Of a DNA stretch of 64,000 nt, positions 26,001 through 33,881 are shown one piece after another. The stretch is from SHXO01 sp964523885. Its GTDB lineage: Bacteria; Pseudomonadota; Gammaproteobacteria; Burkholderiales; SHXO01. The stretch spans positions 12,245-76,244 of the forward strand of contig CAZFYX010000103.1 of NCBI GenBank assembly GCA_964523885.1, given 5' to 3'. Each line of letters starts with the position of its first letter. Positions within the stretch are counted from its first letter, which is position 1. The notes below the pieces were generated by a model that saw only the letters and a list, made by a program, of their open reading frames with translations, searched no databases and was not told the origin of the DNA. Made by a program: the position numbers and the translations under genes.

Positions 26001-27763
26001 TCGAGGTCGATGCGGGCCTGGTTCAGCCGCGCCCAGCGCCCGATCTCGGTGTCGATGCGCATCAGGCGCGTGTGCAGCCCGTCGATGGTCTCCTCGAGCT
26101 GGGCCACGTCGGCGGCGGTGGCGTGCTGGTCGAGCGACTGCACCTGCGAGGCAATGGTCTGGATGGAGCGCTCGAACTGCTGCATGCCCTCGTGCTCGCT
26201 GCCCAGCAGCGAGATCGCCAGCGGCTGGATCTCCTCCGGCAGCTTGTCGCGGAGCACGGCCAGCGCGGGCTCCTTCATCGAGGTGACCAGCACGCGCCGG
26301 CCGGTGGCGAGCCAGTGGCAGATGATGTTGGCGATGGTGTGCGTCTTGCCCGTGCCGGGCGGGCCCTGCACCGCGACGCCGTCGAAGGCCTCGAGCAGCT
26401 GGACGATGCGCACCTGCTCGTCGTTGAACGGGGTGGGGAAGAACAGGTCGCGCGGCGGCGCTTCGAGCTCGCCGCCGCGCTGGAAGAACGGTGCGGACAC
26501 GCCGCGGAAGCGCGGCAGCTCGACCGGCTGCACGGCGGTGGAAGGATCGCTCACCAGCGCTGCGACCGCCTCGGGCAGGCTGGCATCGTCCGAAGCCTGG
26601 TCCAGCGCCCGGCGGAAGCGCTCGAGGTCCTGGACCAGAAGGTTGCTGCTGCGCGGGCGGGCGAACAGCACCCAGGCGGCATCGATGCGCAGCGCCGGGA
26701 GGCTCCCGTCGCGCACCTCGGAGGTGAGCGCTAGCTCAGTCCGGCGCACAAGCGCCTGGCCAGCGAGCACGTCGCGCACGGCGTTGAGCACGGGTTCGTA
26801 GCTGGCGCTGTCGAAAGGCGACAGCGTGGTCGGGCTGCGTGCCAGCAGGTCGCGCGCGACCTGCTCGGCCTGCTGCGCCAGGCTGCGCTCCGGCCCCTCG
26901 CGCTCGCCCGCGGCATAGAAGTCCAGCTCGACCCGCGGCTCGAGGTCGCGCGGGCGGATCTCGATCGCGCCGGTCCGCTCGTTCAACGCAACGTCGACCA
27001 GCCGGGTGATGATCGGATATGCCACCGGGGCGCTGGCCTGCGATACCACGCCGAGCCCCACGCCCCAGACCAGTTCGACCGGCGCCTCGAGCAGCGATCC
27101 CGACAGCTGCTGGTGCAGCGTGAACAGCTGCACGTACAGGCGGGAGAGGCGCCGGCGGCGGCGCTCGGCATCGCCCCACGGCACCCAGGACGACTCCATG
27201 TAGTGCCCGTACTGCTTCTCGACTTCGGAGCGGAATTCGTACTCGGACAGCGGGATGCGGGCGTCCGGCAGGACGGCAGGCTTGACCATCTCGTCCATGC
27301 CGACCGGGGGAACCGATGCGTCCCGGTGGGTGCCGGCCGCGATCAGGGCGGTGCCATCGACCGTCGGCAGCAGCTTCGGCGCGACCAGCACTGCGATGCC
27401 GACGGCAAGCCAGGGTGCCAGCCAGGGGTTGTCGGTGCTGGGCGGGAGCTCCGGGCTCGGAGGCCGCGGCAGTGACAGCCAGATCTCGTCCTCGCCGTCG
27501 GGACCGGCATCGTCCAGCCGCACCCCGTCGATCGACCCGACCTGGTGCTGGAACAGCAGGAACATCCCGTGGTCGGTGATGTTGGAGACCACTCTCGCGC
27601 GTGAGCGCGCGGATTGCTGGACGTAGTCGATGAGGCTCTGCAGCCGGCGCCTGGACAGGCTGTTGGCGCCGGACCCGGAGCGGGCGGCGCTTGCGCCCGT
27701 CGCGTGCGCACCGGTGCGTTCGAGCGGATCGGGAGGGTCCCCGGCGTCGATGACGGCGTGCAT
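23069..27763 (-). CDS. Upf1-like superfamily 1 helicase fused to a PD-(D/E)XK nuclease-like domain, 1564 aa
   Basis: Very large cytosolic DNA/RNA motor. After a roughly 460-residue N-terminal region of unknown fold come Walker A GPPGTGKTHT (about residue 465), a long helical insertion, Walker B DLVVIDEASQSD (about 1146), GDDKQVSPEG, KEHFRCVAPIIEF, and the late motifs ARTFQGKERDVMF and RFNVAASHARDRMYLV. The C-terminus (from about 1439, SPLERDVYDWLAEHGY) is a Vsr/DUF559-type nuclease fold with YRIDLVVEG, AIECDGDKYHG and an R-x-R-x-x-x-L-x-x-x-GW helix. Such helicase-nuclease fusions are common in phage defence and nucleic acid repair. No partner genes are adjacent. The start codon has no clear ribosome binding site. 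Confidence 0.82.
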   Translation of the reverse strand: MHAVIDAGDPPDPLERTGAHATGASAARSGSGANSLSRRRLQSLIDYVQQSARSRARVVSNITDHGMFLLFQHQVGSIDGVRLDDAGPDGEDEIWLSLPRPPSPELPPSTDNPWLAPWLAVGIAVLVAPKLLPTVDGTALIAAGTHRDASVPPVGMDEMVKPAVLPDARIPLSEYEFRSEVEKQYGHYMESSWVPWGDAERRRRRLSRLYVQLFTLHQQLSGSLLEAPVELVWGVGLGVVSQASAPVAYPIITRLVDVALNERTGAIEIRPRDLEPRVELDFYAAGEREGPERSLAQQAEQVARDLLARSPTTLSPFDSASYEPVLNAVRDVLAGQALVRRTELALTSEVRDGSLPALRIDAAWVLFARPRSSNLLVQDLERFRRALDQASDDASLPEAVAALVSDPSTAVQPVELPRFRGVSAPFFQRGGELEAPPRDLFFPTPFNDEQVRIVQLLEAFDGVAVQGPPGTGKTHTIANIICHWLATGRRVLVTSMKEPALAVLRDKLPEEIQPLAISLLGSEHEGMQQFERSIQTIASQVQSLDQHATAADVAQLEETIDGLHTRLMRIDTEIGRWARLNQARIDLDGESISPMDAAQEVIDHAGQYEWLPDPLGIGPQYAPRFTEDDIGRLREARRQLGMDIDYVGRELPSLSEFPDARALLQTHQGLAGFARRAAEAVGDRPQITGGPNLAGELRDLAALLERVKALREDIQHSGSAWTQRMRARLREGGGTHELGLLDGLGHALQDVTNVRKAFLARPVSAPLGAELDTELGQAIENLGAGRRAFGLMAGFSRNDARRHLEAVRVNGQLPAEPGDWKHVGEYLSLQRRLRELGARWNAIASDLGLEPVRVDNPQDVIGAVNQYSLYRKVRMLVDAETDLVQRVRRLFPTWPGAGRVADDNAAVTQLERAIEHHQTAQQLGEIWVSKARLQKALEGRSGRVVEDLRVFLADVLGNPKADESNLLGPWSALMAELARLHRLTPAMQVVADVTQRIAQSGAPMYSQRLLQPVDGPTDHLLPHDWRRAWRLRSLATHLALIDPQDEFRKLTRLRADLEHDLARAYNTLTVKRSWLKLAENATPSVRAALQAYLNAIQRLGKGTGKRAARYRQDARNAAAEANAAIPCWIMPHYRVSESLPAKLGCFDLVVIDEASQSDLSALPAMFRGRKLLIVGDDKQVSPEGVGLEEERIKALMQRYLSDQVPVYRAQMSADRSIYDLAKVVFARSGVMLKEHFRCVAPIIEFSKREFYNHELQPLRLPPASQRLDPPLVDVLVEDGRRDRDVNLAEARYIVDEIKRLVADERMGNRSIGVVSLLGDEQALRIWDMLGDELGPQALQRYRIACGDARTFQGKERDVMFLSMVCAPNEVGAPLARETFAQRFNVAASHARDRMYLVRSVELQHLAEGDRLRRGLIAHFAAPFPQEVPASSDPRSLCESPLERDVYDWLAEHGYRVRPQVKVGTYRIDLVVEGENDARLAIECDGDKYHGAEKWTADVRRQRVLERAGWSFWRCFASTFVRRRDVALEDLSAALAARGIQPGRSAGPCLSAAYTESRRVRSDLT

Positions 27764-28138
27764 CGGCTCAGGGCCTGGAGGAACCGGCGTCGCGGTAGCG
27801 CATGGGAGGAATGGCGCCTGGCGGCTCAGCGTGTGCTGACGGGACGGGCCATCAACAGCGACGGCATGACCCCCGTGAACGGGGCGTGGTCACGATGCGG
27901 AGCACGGCGCGATGGCGGCCTGACAGCGCGCGCATGGCCTGTTCCCTCCCTGTCACAAAGCGTACCGAAGTACGCGAGGCCCGCGCGGGCGGCATCGCCG
28001 GTCGACGCCGGCTCGCCCTGCCAGCGCAGGCTGTTCTTGTTACCTCATGGCCGGCAAGCTTACCACCGCTGCATGGGCAAGGTAAGCAGGCCGGAGCCGA
28101 TGTGCTGCACGCGGCATGGCGAGGGCGCGCGTGAGCGT
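27764..28138. other. Intergenic region upstream of the helicase-nuclease gene
   Basis: A 375-base gap between the isochorismatase stop and the helicase start, both leftward. It holds a small hairpin (GCGTAC-CGAA-GTACGC, 27960-27975). On the minus strand a 27-codon frame at 27852-27935 has GGGAGGGA before its ATG; it could be a leader peptide but its composition is not convincing. No strong promoter is visible. Confidence 0.35.
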
Positions 28139-28741
28139 TCAGGGGAGCGCGTCGACGTGCTCCACCACCACCGCGAACAGGTCGCGCAGTGCGGCGAGGC
28201 TGGCGGCGTGCACCAGGGCAGCCGGGATGACGCTGTCGTTTGCGCCCGGCAGCGCCCGGGTGGCCGTGGCGCTCGCGACCACGGTCGGACGATAGCCGAG
28301 GTTGAATGCGCCGCGTGCCGTGGAGCTGACGCACATGTGCGTCATGAAGCCGGCCAGCACGAGGTCGCTCACGCCCAGCCGCTGCAGGTGCTCGTGCAGC
28401 ACGGTATCGACGAACGAGTTCGGGTATTGCTTCACGATCACGATCTCGTCCGCGCGCGGGGCGACCGCCTCCGTGATCGCTCCGCTGGTGCCACGCACGT
28501 CGAACAGCGAGCCGGCGGCGCCGTCCTGCTGGATGTGCACGACCGGGGTGCCGAGCGCGCGGGCCCGCTCCAGCAGCCTGCCCGCGCTCTCCAGGGCCGC
28601 TTCCACGCCTTCCAGCTGCAGCGGGCCGCTGCGATAGGTGTTCTGGCAGTCGATCAGCACCAGGGCCGAGCGGGCCAGCACGGCGGGTGCGCTGTCCATG
28701 CCGTCGAAGTCGCGCAGGGTCTTCGGTCGCGTAGTCGTCAT
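28139..28741 (-). CDS. Isochorismatase-like cysteine hydrolase, 200 aa
   Basis: Cytosolic alpha/beta hydrolase of the isochorismatase superfamily, which includes nicotinamidases, ureidoacrylate and N-carbamoyl amidohydrolases. The catalytic triad is visible: Asp in ALVLIDCQN, Lys in IVKQYPNSF and the nucleophile Cys137 in AGFMTHMCVSSTARGA. The non-proline cis-peptide region GFMTHMC is typical. Length is normal. Substrate unknown. It lies 42 bases downstream of the MATE pump gene stop on the same strand only in the sense of map order; the pump gene is transcribed before it, so the two may be co-transcribed. Confidence 0.85.
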   Translation of the reverse strand: MTTTRPKTLRDFDGMDSAPAVLARSALVLIDCQNTYRSGPLQLEGVEAALESAGRLLERARALGTPVVHIQQDGAAGSLFDVRGTSGAITEAVAPRADEIVIVKQYPNSFVDTVLHEHLQRLGVSDLVLAGFMTHMCVSSTARGAFNLGYRPTVVASATATRALPGANDSVIPAALVHAASLAALRDLFAVVVEHVDALP

Positions 28742-28783
28742 CGTGATTTCCGTCTGCAGATGTGCACAGGATAGCCGGCCCGC

Positions 28784-30151
28784 TCATCCAGTGGGTATCG
28801 AACCCGCCTCGCGCCGCGGCACCGAGCGCAGCAGTGCGGGCAGGTACAGGAGCAGGCCGAGCGCGCGCGCGGCGTAGCTCACCTGGAGTGACGCCCACAG
28901 GCCGTGGTTGCCCCATGGCCGCAGCAGCCACCACGCGAGGAGGAACAGCGCGAGGGTCGCCAGCATCGCGTCGCGCATCTGCGCGGTGCGGGTCGCACCG
29001 ATGAAGATGCCGTCGAGCTGGAATGCCCAGACGCCGGCGAGCGGGCCCAGCGCTGCCCATGCGAGATAGATGCGCGCGGTCTCGCGCACGCCCGGATCGA
29101 CGCTGAGCGCGTCGATCAGCGGGCCGCCGAGCACCGCGAAGGCCAGGCTGACGAGCAGGGCGAGCAGTGCCGCCCACGCCGTGGTGATCCGGGCCGCGCG
29201 GGCGAGGAGGGTGCGGTCGGCGGCGCCCACGGCGCGTCCGACCAGCGCTTCGGCGGTGAACGCGATGCCGTCGAGGAAGTACGCGGCCACCGCGATGAAC
29301 TGCATCAGCACCGCATTGGCGGCGAGCACGGTGTCACCCTGGCGGGCGCCCTGCGCGGTGAACCAGACGAACACCAGGATCAATGCAGCCGAGCGGATCA
29401 TGATGTCGCGGTTGACGGCGACCGCGCGCGCCAGCCCGATGCGGTCGAGCAGGCGGGCCCTGGACCAGGTGCCGCCGACGCGGCGCAGCTGCGCCAGTGC
29501 CATCCAGCCGCCGACTGCCGCGGCCAGCGTTTCGGGGATCACCGTGCCGGCGGCGACGCCGGCCACGCCCAGGCCGAACCCGAGCACGAACAGCGCGTCC
29601 AGTGCCATGTTGGTGAGGTTGAGGACCAGCTGCAGCACCAGGGCGTTGCGCGATCGCCCCAGCCCGATGAACCAGCCGAGCAGCGCGAAGTTGGCCAGGG
29701 TGGCCGGCGCGGCCCAGATGCGCACCTCGAAGTAGGTGCCTGCCAGTTCCTCCACTCGCGCGCTGCCGTCCAGCAGCGCGAACGCGAGCCGGCCGATCGG
29801 CCACTGCAGCACGATCAGCGCGCTGCCAATGCCCAGGGCGATGAGCAGTGCACGGCCGAGCGCTGCACGCTGTTCGGCCGCGTCGTCCGCTCCCAGCGCC
29901 TGGGCGGTGAGGCCGGTCGTACCCATGCGCAGGAAGCCGAAGCCCCAGAACAGGAAGTTGAAGATCAGCGCACCCAGCGCCACCGCGCCGATGTAGGCCG
30001 GGTCAGGCAGGCGCCCGACGACCGCCGTGTCCACCACGCCGAGCAGCGGCGTGGACACGTTCGACAGCATGATCGGCGCCGCGAGCGCGAAGACGGCGCG
30101 GTGCGTGATGGCGGGCCCGGCTGCGGGGGCCGCCTGGGAGGAAGCGCTCAT
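28784..30151 (-). CDS. MATE family efflux transporter, DinF-like, 455 aa
   Basis: Multidrug and toxic compound extrusion protein with about 12 membrane helices, exchanging substrate for Na+ or H+ at the inner membrane. Characteristic stretches are APIMLSNVSTPLLGVVDTAVVGRL at helix 1 and GFGFLRMGTTGLTAQALG at helix 2, closest in style to the DinF subgroup. ATG 30151 was chosen because the upstream frame extension is Arg/Gly-rich noise and the usual N-terminus starts about 20 residues before helix 1. The gene reads into the isochorismatase gene. Confidence 0.88.
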   Translation of the reverse strand: MSASSQAAPAAGPAITHRAVFALAAPIMLSNVSTPLLGVVDTAVVGRLPDPAYIGAVALGALIFNFLFWGFGFLRMGTTGLTAQALGADDAAEQRAALGRALLIALGIGSALIVLQWPIGRLAFALLDGSARVEELAGTYFEVRIWAAPATLANFALLGWFIGLGRSRNALVLQLVLNLTNMALDALFVLGFGLGVAGVAAGTVIPETLAAAVGGWMALAQLRRVGGTWSRARLLDRIGLARAVAVNRDIMIRSAALILVFVWFTAQGARQGDTVLAANAVLMQFIAVAAYFLDGIAFTAEALVGRAVGAADRTLLARAARITTAWAALLALLVSLAFAVLGGPLIDALSVDPGVRETARIYLAWAALGPLAGVWAFQLDGIFIGATRTAQMRDAMLATLALFLLAWWLLRPWGNHGLWASLQVSYAARALGLLLYLPALLRSVPRREAGSIPTG

Positions 30152-30218
30152 GCAGGCATTATGCGATGCGCCCCGGCCGCGGCCGGGCGCAGCGGCGGCG
30201 CGCGAATGAAGGATCGAC

Positions 30219-30698
30219 TCAGTAGGGCGTGCCGTCCTTGTGCGTGAACCTCCAGCGCCCGTCCTCGAGCACGGCAACGAGGTCGTCGTCCGGATAGCTG
30301 CCCTGATCGCCCGGCGTGCGGTCGCCGACCTCGAGGTACTCGACCACCTCCTGCGTTTCGTTGAGCAGGTGATGGCCGTCGCCGGTGCCCGCCCGGAAGC
30401 CGGCGCACATGCCCGGCGAGAGCGCGGTCCGTCCCGCGTCGGTGACCAGCGTCGGATGCCCGTGCAGGATGTAGACGAACTCGTCCTGCCTGGAATGGGC
30501 GTGGCGCAGCGAGGACATCGCGCCGGGTGCGAGGCGGGTCAGGTTGACGCCGAAGTTCGTGAGGCCGAACAGGTCGCCCAGCGGACGCTTCTCGCGGCCC
30601 GCCATGCGGGAGGCGAACGGCTCCGGGTAGTTGGACGGGCGCACGCGCACAGGGGCGTCGAGCGCGGTGATGGCGACAGGAGCGTGGCGATCCGGCAC
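30219..30698 (-). CDS. Cupin domain protein, 159 aa, GTG start
   Basis: Single-domain cupin. The metal motif appears as RHAHSRQDEFVYILHGHPTLV, in the form H-x-H-x(3-4)-E-x(6)-G, and the second motif as GDGHHLLNETQEVVEYLEVG with the third His. Such proteins include dioxygenases, isomerases and sugar-binding sensors; the reaction cannot be assigned. There is no ATG near the domain start: GTG 30698 (V-P-D-R-H-A) is preceded by TGGAGG 6-7 bases upstream, which decides the start. The upstream frame extension to 30998 overlaps a candidate small RNA and is rejected. Confidence 0.8.
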   Translation of the reverse strand: MPDRHAPVAITALDAPVRVRPSNYPEPFASRMAGREKRPLGDLFGLTNFGVNLTRLAPGAMSSLRHAHSRQDEFVYILHGHPTLVTDAGRTALSPGMCAGFRAGTGDGHHLLNETQEVVEYLEVGDRTPGDQGSYPDDDLVAVLEDGRWRFTHKDGTPY

Positions 30699-30767
30699 GA
30701 GGTGCCTCCAGTGGTGAATGATCGGGGGGAGCGGGCGTGCCGAGTGCGACGATGCCGGAACGCGGGC

Positions 30768-30796
30768 TAAAAAAAACGGGGCCCAGCGGGCCCCGT
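30768..30796 (-). terminator. Strong intrinsic terminator of the candidate small RNA
   Basis: On the minus strand: stem ACGGGGCCC, loop GCT, stem GGGCCCCGT, then an eight-base T-run. This is the best intrinsic terminator in the region and has no protein gene immediately upstream of it on its strand; panE ends 300 bases earlier. Confidence 0.85.
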
Positions 30797-31005
30797 CCTC
30801 TCCTCCCCCTCTGCGTGGGTTGTCCGGTCTCGTGGGTGGTGTTACCGCTTCGCGGTCCCCGCCCCGAGCCAATCGATCATCCTCCCCCTCGGCCGCGCTG
30901 GTTGCCGCGGCCCCGGTCCTGCCTGAGTCGTCCATTGCGACTGCGAGTGCAGGCCCGCTGCTTTCCGGTTCCATCTCGGGGCCGGGAGCATCGCCCAAGC
31001 CCGGA
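30768..31005 (-). ncRNA. Candidate small RNA, about 238 nt
   Basis: A 400-base gap between panE and the cupin gene contains a leftward transcription unit without a credible frame. A sigma70-type promoter (TTGACG, 18 bases, TAGATT) at 31041-31012 predicts a start near 31005, and a textbook intrinsic terminator lies at 30796-30768. In between are several hairpins, including GGCCGCG-N8-CGCGGCC and ACCGC-GAA-GCGGT, and roughly ten GGA triplets, some in predicted loops, as in CsrA/RsmA-binding sRNAs. It does not match RNase P, tmRNA, SRP or 6S signatures that I know. The Csr/Rsm link is an inference. Confidence 0.6.
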
Positions 31006-31011
31006 CCGCGG

Positions 31012-31041
31012 AATCTACTCTCGGCCCCTCGGCAGCGTCAA
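31012..31041 (-). promoter_or_regulatory. Predicted sigma70 promoter of the candidate small RNA
   Basis: Minus-strand -35 TTGACG (31041-31036) and -10 TAGATT (31017-31012) separated by 18 bases. Each hexamer is close to consensus (5/6 and 4/6). It fires into a non-coding stretch ending at the terminator at 30768. Confidence 0.55.
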
Positions 31042-31101
31042 CGGAATTCGATTTTGCAGTGCGCCATCGCTGGCGCCGGCGGGGGTGAGGTGAGGGCACG
31101 C

Positions 31102-32037
31102 TCACCCACGGGCGTCAGGCGGGCGACCGTTGCGGTAGTGCTTGAGCGCGGTGAAGACGAACTGGCAGGCGGGCGTGGGCACGTTGGCCTCCTTGCCCAG
31201 CTGGACCACGCCACCGGCAAGCCAGGGCAGCTCGAGGCGGTTGCCGCGCTCGAGGTCTCCGAGCATGGATGCCACCATCGTGCGCGGCAGGGCGTCCAGC
31301 CGCGCCAGCTGCCGGTCGACCAGGTCGGGCTCGAGCGCAACGCCCTTCGCACGCCCGACCGCCGCGACCTCGCCCATGATCTGCGCATACAGCGCACGGG
31401 TGTCGGGATCCTCGCGGATGGGGCCGAGCGGGAGGCGGGTGAGCGCCGTGGTGGAACTGGCGGCGACGAGGAACACGTACTTTTCCCAGATCGCCTTGAC
31501 GATGTTGTCGCTCGCCTTGCAGTCGATTCTCGCGCGCTCGCACGCCGCGCGCAGGGCATCGACGCGCGCGGACGGGCGGCCGTCCAGCTCGCCGAACTGG
31601 AGGTTCGCCATGGTGCCGTTGTGGCGGATGATCCCGGGCCGCTCGATGAGCGCGGCGATCGAAGAGACCCCGCCGAGTGCGCGCTCGCGCCCGTAGTGGG
31701 CGCTGATGCGATCGACCGCAACCACGCCATTCTGGAACGACACCAACGCGGTGTCGGGACCGACCAGCGGCCTCGCATCCTCCAGCGCCTGGTCGGTGGA
31801 CCAGAGCTTGACCGCCACCATCACCACGTCAAACTGGCCGGCCTCGGCCGGGCGGTCGGTTGCCTTGACCGGCTTGACCAGCACGTCGCCGGCGGCGCTG
31901 AGCACCTGCAGGCCGTCGCGGCGCATCGCCTCGAGGTGGGCGCCGCGCGCGATGAACCAGACCTCCTCGCCGCTCGCTGCCAGGCGCGCGCCGAAGTAAC
32001 CCCCGACGCCACCGGCGCCGACTATTGCGATTCGCAT
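31102..32037 (-). CDS. panE: 2-dehydropantoate 2-reductase family protein, 311 aa
   Basis: NADPH-dependent ketopantoate reductase family; in pantothenate synthesis it reduces 2-dehydropantoate to pantoate. The Rossmann motif AIVGAGGVGGYFGARLAASG opens the protein, VVMVAVKLWSTDQAL contains the conserved Lys, and EKYVFLVAASSTTALTRLPLG the catalytic Lys and dinucleotide contact region. AAGGAG precedes ATG 32037. Many genomes hold several paralogues acting on other 2-keto acids, so the exact role is less certain than the family. The aminotransferase gene diverges across a palindromic repeat. Confidence 0.87.
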   Translation of the reverse strand: MRIAIVGAGGVGGYFGARLAASGEEVWFIARGAHLEAMRRDGLQVLSAAGDVLVKPVKATDRPAEAGQFDVVMVAVKLWSTDQALEDARPLVGPDTALVSFQNGVVAVDRISAHYGRERALGGVSSIAALIERPGIIRHNGTMANLQFGELDGRPSARVDALRAACERARIDCKASDNIVKAIWEKYVFLVAASSTTALTRLPLGPIREDPDTRALYAQIMGEVAAVGRAKGVALEPDLVDRQLARLDALPRTMVASMLGDLERGNRLELPWLAGGVVQLGKEANVPTPACQFVFTALKHYRNGRPPDARG

Positions 32038-32058
32038 GTCGCTTCTCCTTGCGCTGGA

Positions 32059-32194
32059 AACCGCACGGAACGCAGAGGACGCAGAGGCACGCCGAGGAAG
32101 GATGCTGACGACGTCGGGCGCGCGCGTGCTGCGCGCAGATACAGGACGCGTTCTTCCTCTGCGACCCTCTGCGTCCTCTGCGGTGAACGCGGTT
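32059..32194. repeat. Imperfect long palindrome, family B (CGCAGAGGACGCAGAGG arms)
   Basis: Arms of about 43 bases (32059-32102 and 32152-32194) are inverted copies sharing AACCGC and CGCAGAGGACGCAGAGG with small mismatches; the centre is GC-rich. It lies between the divergent panE and aminotransferase genes, so it is not simply a terminator. Similar CTCTGCGTCCTCTGCG palindromes are dispersed in many GC-rich proteobacterial genomes. Confidence 0.8.
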
Positions 32195-32271
32195 CGCCTT
32201 GAAACGTCTGAGCGCCGAATCGTAACCGCTTCCCGCCGCGAGCGCTTCGCGCGCTGTGCTAACCTTGCCGG

Positions 32272-33447
32272 ATGAATCCTCCTCCGCAGCTGCACCGGCT
32301 CGCCGCGCGCATGGCGGCCATCGAGCCGTTCCACGTCGTGGTGCTGGTCACCCGCGCGAAGGAGCTGGAGGCGCAGGGGCGCAGCATCGTCAACCTGGTG
32401 ATCGGCGAGCCCGATTTCCCGACCCCCGAGCCGATCGTCCGTGCGGGCATCGCCGCGCTGCAGGCCGGGCAGGTGCGCTATACGCCATCGCTCGGTACGC
32501 CGTCGCTGCGCGATGCCATCGCGCGCTGGTACGGCACGCGCTACGGCGTCGAGGTGCCGGCCTCGCGCATCGCGGTGACCAGCGGATCGTCGGGCGCGCT
32601 GCTGCTCACCATGGGGGTGCTGATCTCGCCGGGCGACGAAGTGCTGATGGCGGACCCGAGCTATCCGTGCAACCGCCACTTCGTGCACGCGATGGAGGGC
32701 CGGGGCGTGGGGGTGCCGGTCGGGCCCGAAACCGGCTACCAGCTCGACGCCGAGCTGGTCGAGCGCCACTGGACCGATCGCACCGTCGCCGTGATGGTGG
32801 CCACCCCGTCCAATCCCACCGGCACGCTGATGCCGCTGGACCAGCTGCGTGCGATCCACGACGTGGTGCGGCGGCGCGGCGTCCTGATCGTGGACGAGAT
32901 CTACCATGGCCTCACCTACGGGTGCGAGGCGCACAGCGCGCTGGAGATCGCCGACGACGTGTTCGTCATCAACAGCTTCTCGAAGTACTTCTGCATGACC
33001 GGCTGGCGGCTGGGCTGGGCGGTGGTGCCGCAGCCCTACGTCGCCGACCTCGAGAAGCTGGCGCAGAACCTGTACATCTCCAACCCGGAGGTGTCGCTGC
33101 GCGCGGCGGAGGCCGCGTTCACGCCGGCGGTGCTGGCGGAGTGCGAGCGCAACCGCGACCGCTTCCAGGCCCAGCGCGACTACCTGCTGCCGGCCCTGCG
33201 CGAGCTGGGCTTCCGCATCCCGGTGGAGCCGCGGGGCGCCTTCTACGTCTATGCCGATTGCAGCGCGCTCACCGACGACAGCTACGGCTTCTGCATCGAC
33301 CTGCTCGAGCGCAGCGGCGTAGCCGTCGCACCCGGGATCGACTTCGGCGAGCACCGTGCCGCACAGCACGTGCGCTTCTCCTACCCCAAGCCGATCCCGG
33401 TGCTGCAGGAAGGCGTCGAACGCATCCGCCGCCACCTGGGACGCTGA
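32272..33447 (+). CDS. Class I/II pyridoxal phosphate aminotransferase, 391 aa
   Basis: Fold type I aminotransferase, subgroup of aspartate/alanine-type enzymes. Visible residues: NLVIGEPDFPTPEPI (substrate loop), YTPSLGTPSLRDAIA, TSGSSGALLL (phosphate contact), DPSYPCNRHF, ATPSNPTGTL with the pyridine-contacting Asn, DEIYHGLTYG with the Asp-Tyr pair, and the Schiff-base Lys238 in NSFSKYFCMTGWRLGW. The Arg that binds the substrate carboxylate is in HVRFSYP. Start: first ATG; a second Met at residue 14 is possible. Donor and acceptor are not determined. Confidence 0.88.
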   Translation: MNPPPQLHRLAARMAAIEPFHVVVLVTRAKELEAQGRSIVNLVIGEPDFPTPEPIVRAGIAALQAGQVRYTPSLGTPSLRDAIARWYGTRYGVEVPASRIAVTSGSSGALLLTMGVLISPGDEVLMADPSYPCNRHFVHAMEGRGVGVPVGPETGYQLDAELVERHWTDRTVAVMVATPSNPTGTLMPLDQLRAIHDVVRRRGVLIVDEIYHGLTYGCEAHSALEIADDVFVINSFSKYFCMTGWRLGWAVVPQPYVADLEKLAQNLYISNPEVSLRAAEAAFTPAVLAECERNRDRFQAQRDYLLPALRELGFRIPVEPRGAFYVYADCSALTDDSYGFCIDLLERSGVAVAPGIDFGEHRAAQHVRFSYPKPIPVLQEGVERIRRHLGR

Positions 33448-33482
33448 GCGACACCAGAACACTCCATCCCTCGAGAGGTGAC

Positions 33483-33836
33483 ATGACCCTTGCCGACCGA
33501 CTCACGCGATCGTGCCTGCTGCTCGCCGCGCCGATCGCCCTGGCGGCCTGTGCGCCGACCCCAGAGCAGCTCGAGAACGACGTGCGTGCACTGGAGCCGC
33601 GCGCCCTCGCCGCCGCGCAGGAGCGGGCGCAGGCAGACCTCAATTGCGGCGAGGTCAAGACCAGGGTGCTGTCCCAGGATACCAGCGGCATGGGCAATGC
33701 CTATGCGCTGGACCGGATCGTGTACAAGATCGAGGCGACCGGCTGCGGTCTGCGCACCACCTACACGTCGGCCTGCACCAAGCAGGTGTGCAGCGCACTG
33801 TCCGACGGCGCGAGCATCCAGCGCGTCAAGCCATAG
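33483..33836 (+). CDS. Small lipoprotein, 117 aa
   Basis: A lipobox (APIALAAC, Cys near residue 22) follows a short basic start, so the mature protein should be lipidated at the outer face. The remainder is a small Cys-containing domain with CGEVKTRVLSQD, ATGCGLRTTYTSACTKQVC; four Cys after the lipid Cys probably form two disulfides. GAGGTGAC lies upstream. No family recognised. It starts 35 bases after the aminotransferase stop and could be co-transcribed with it. Confidence 0.72.
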   Translation: MTLADRLTRSCLLLAAPIALAACAPTPEQLENDVRALEPRALAAAQERAQADLNCGEVKTRVLSQDTSGMGNAYALDRIVYKIEATGCGLRTTYTSACTKQVCSALSDGASIQRVKP

Positions 33837-33881
33837 GTCGCTCGCAGGCGAGATCGTCCATTTCGAGCAGGGGCAGCGCCA

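Noticed and set aside
22922..26734. Open frame of 1270 codons on the plus strand
   Set aside because: Antisense shadow of the helicase-nuclease gene, with no recognisable motif.
27852..27935. 27-codon leader frame upstream of the helicase gene
   Set aside because: A Shine-Dalgarno-like GGGAGGGA is present, but the peptide is Arg-rich noise and there is no attenuator downstream; kept only as a note in the intergenic entry.
30737..31105. Open frames of 118 and 87 codons around 30.7-31.1 kb
   Set aside because: No start sites and Pro/Arg/Ser-rich shadow composition; the region is better explained by a small RNA gene.
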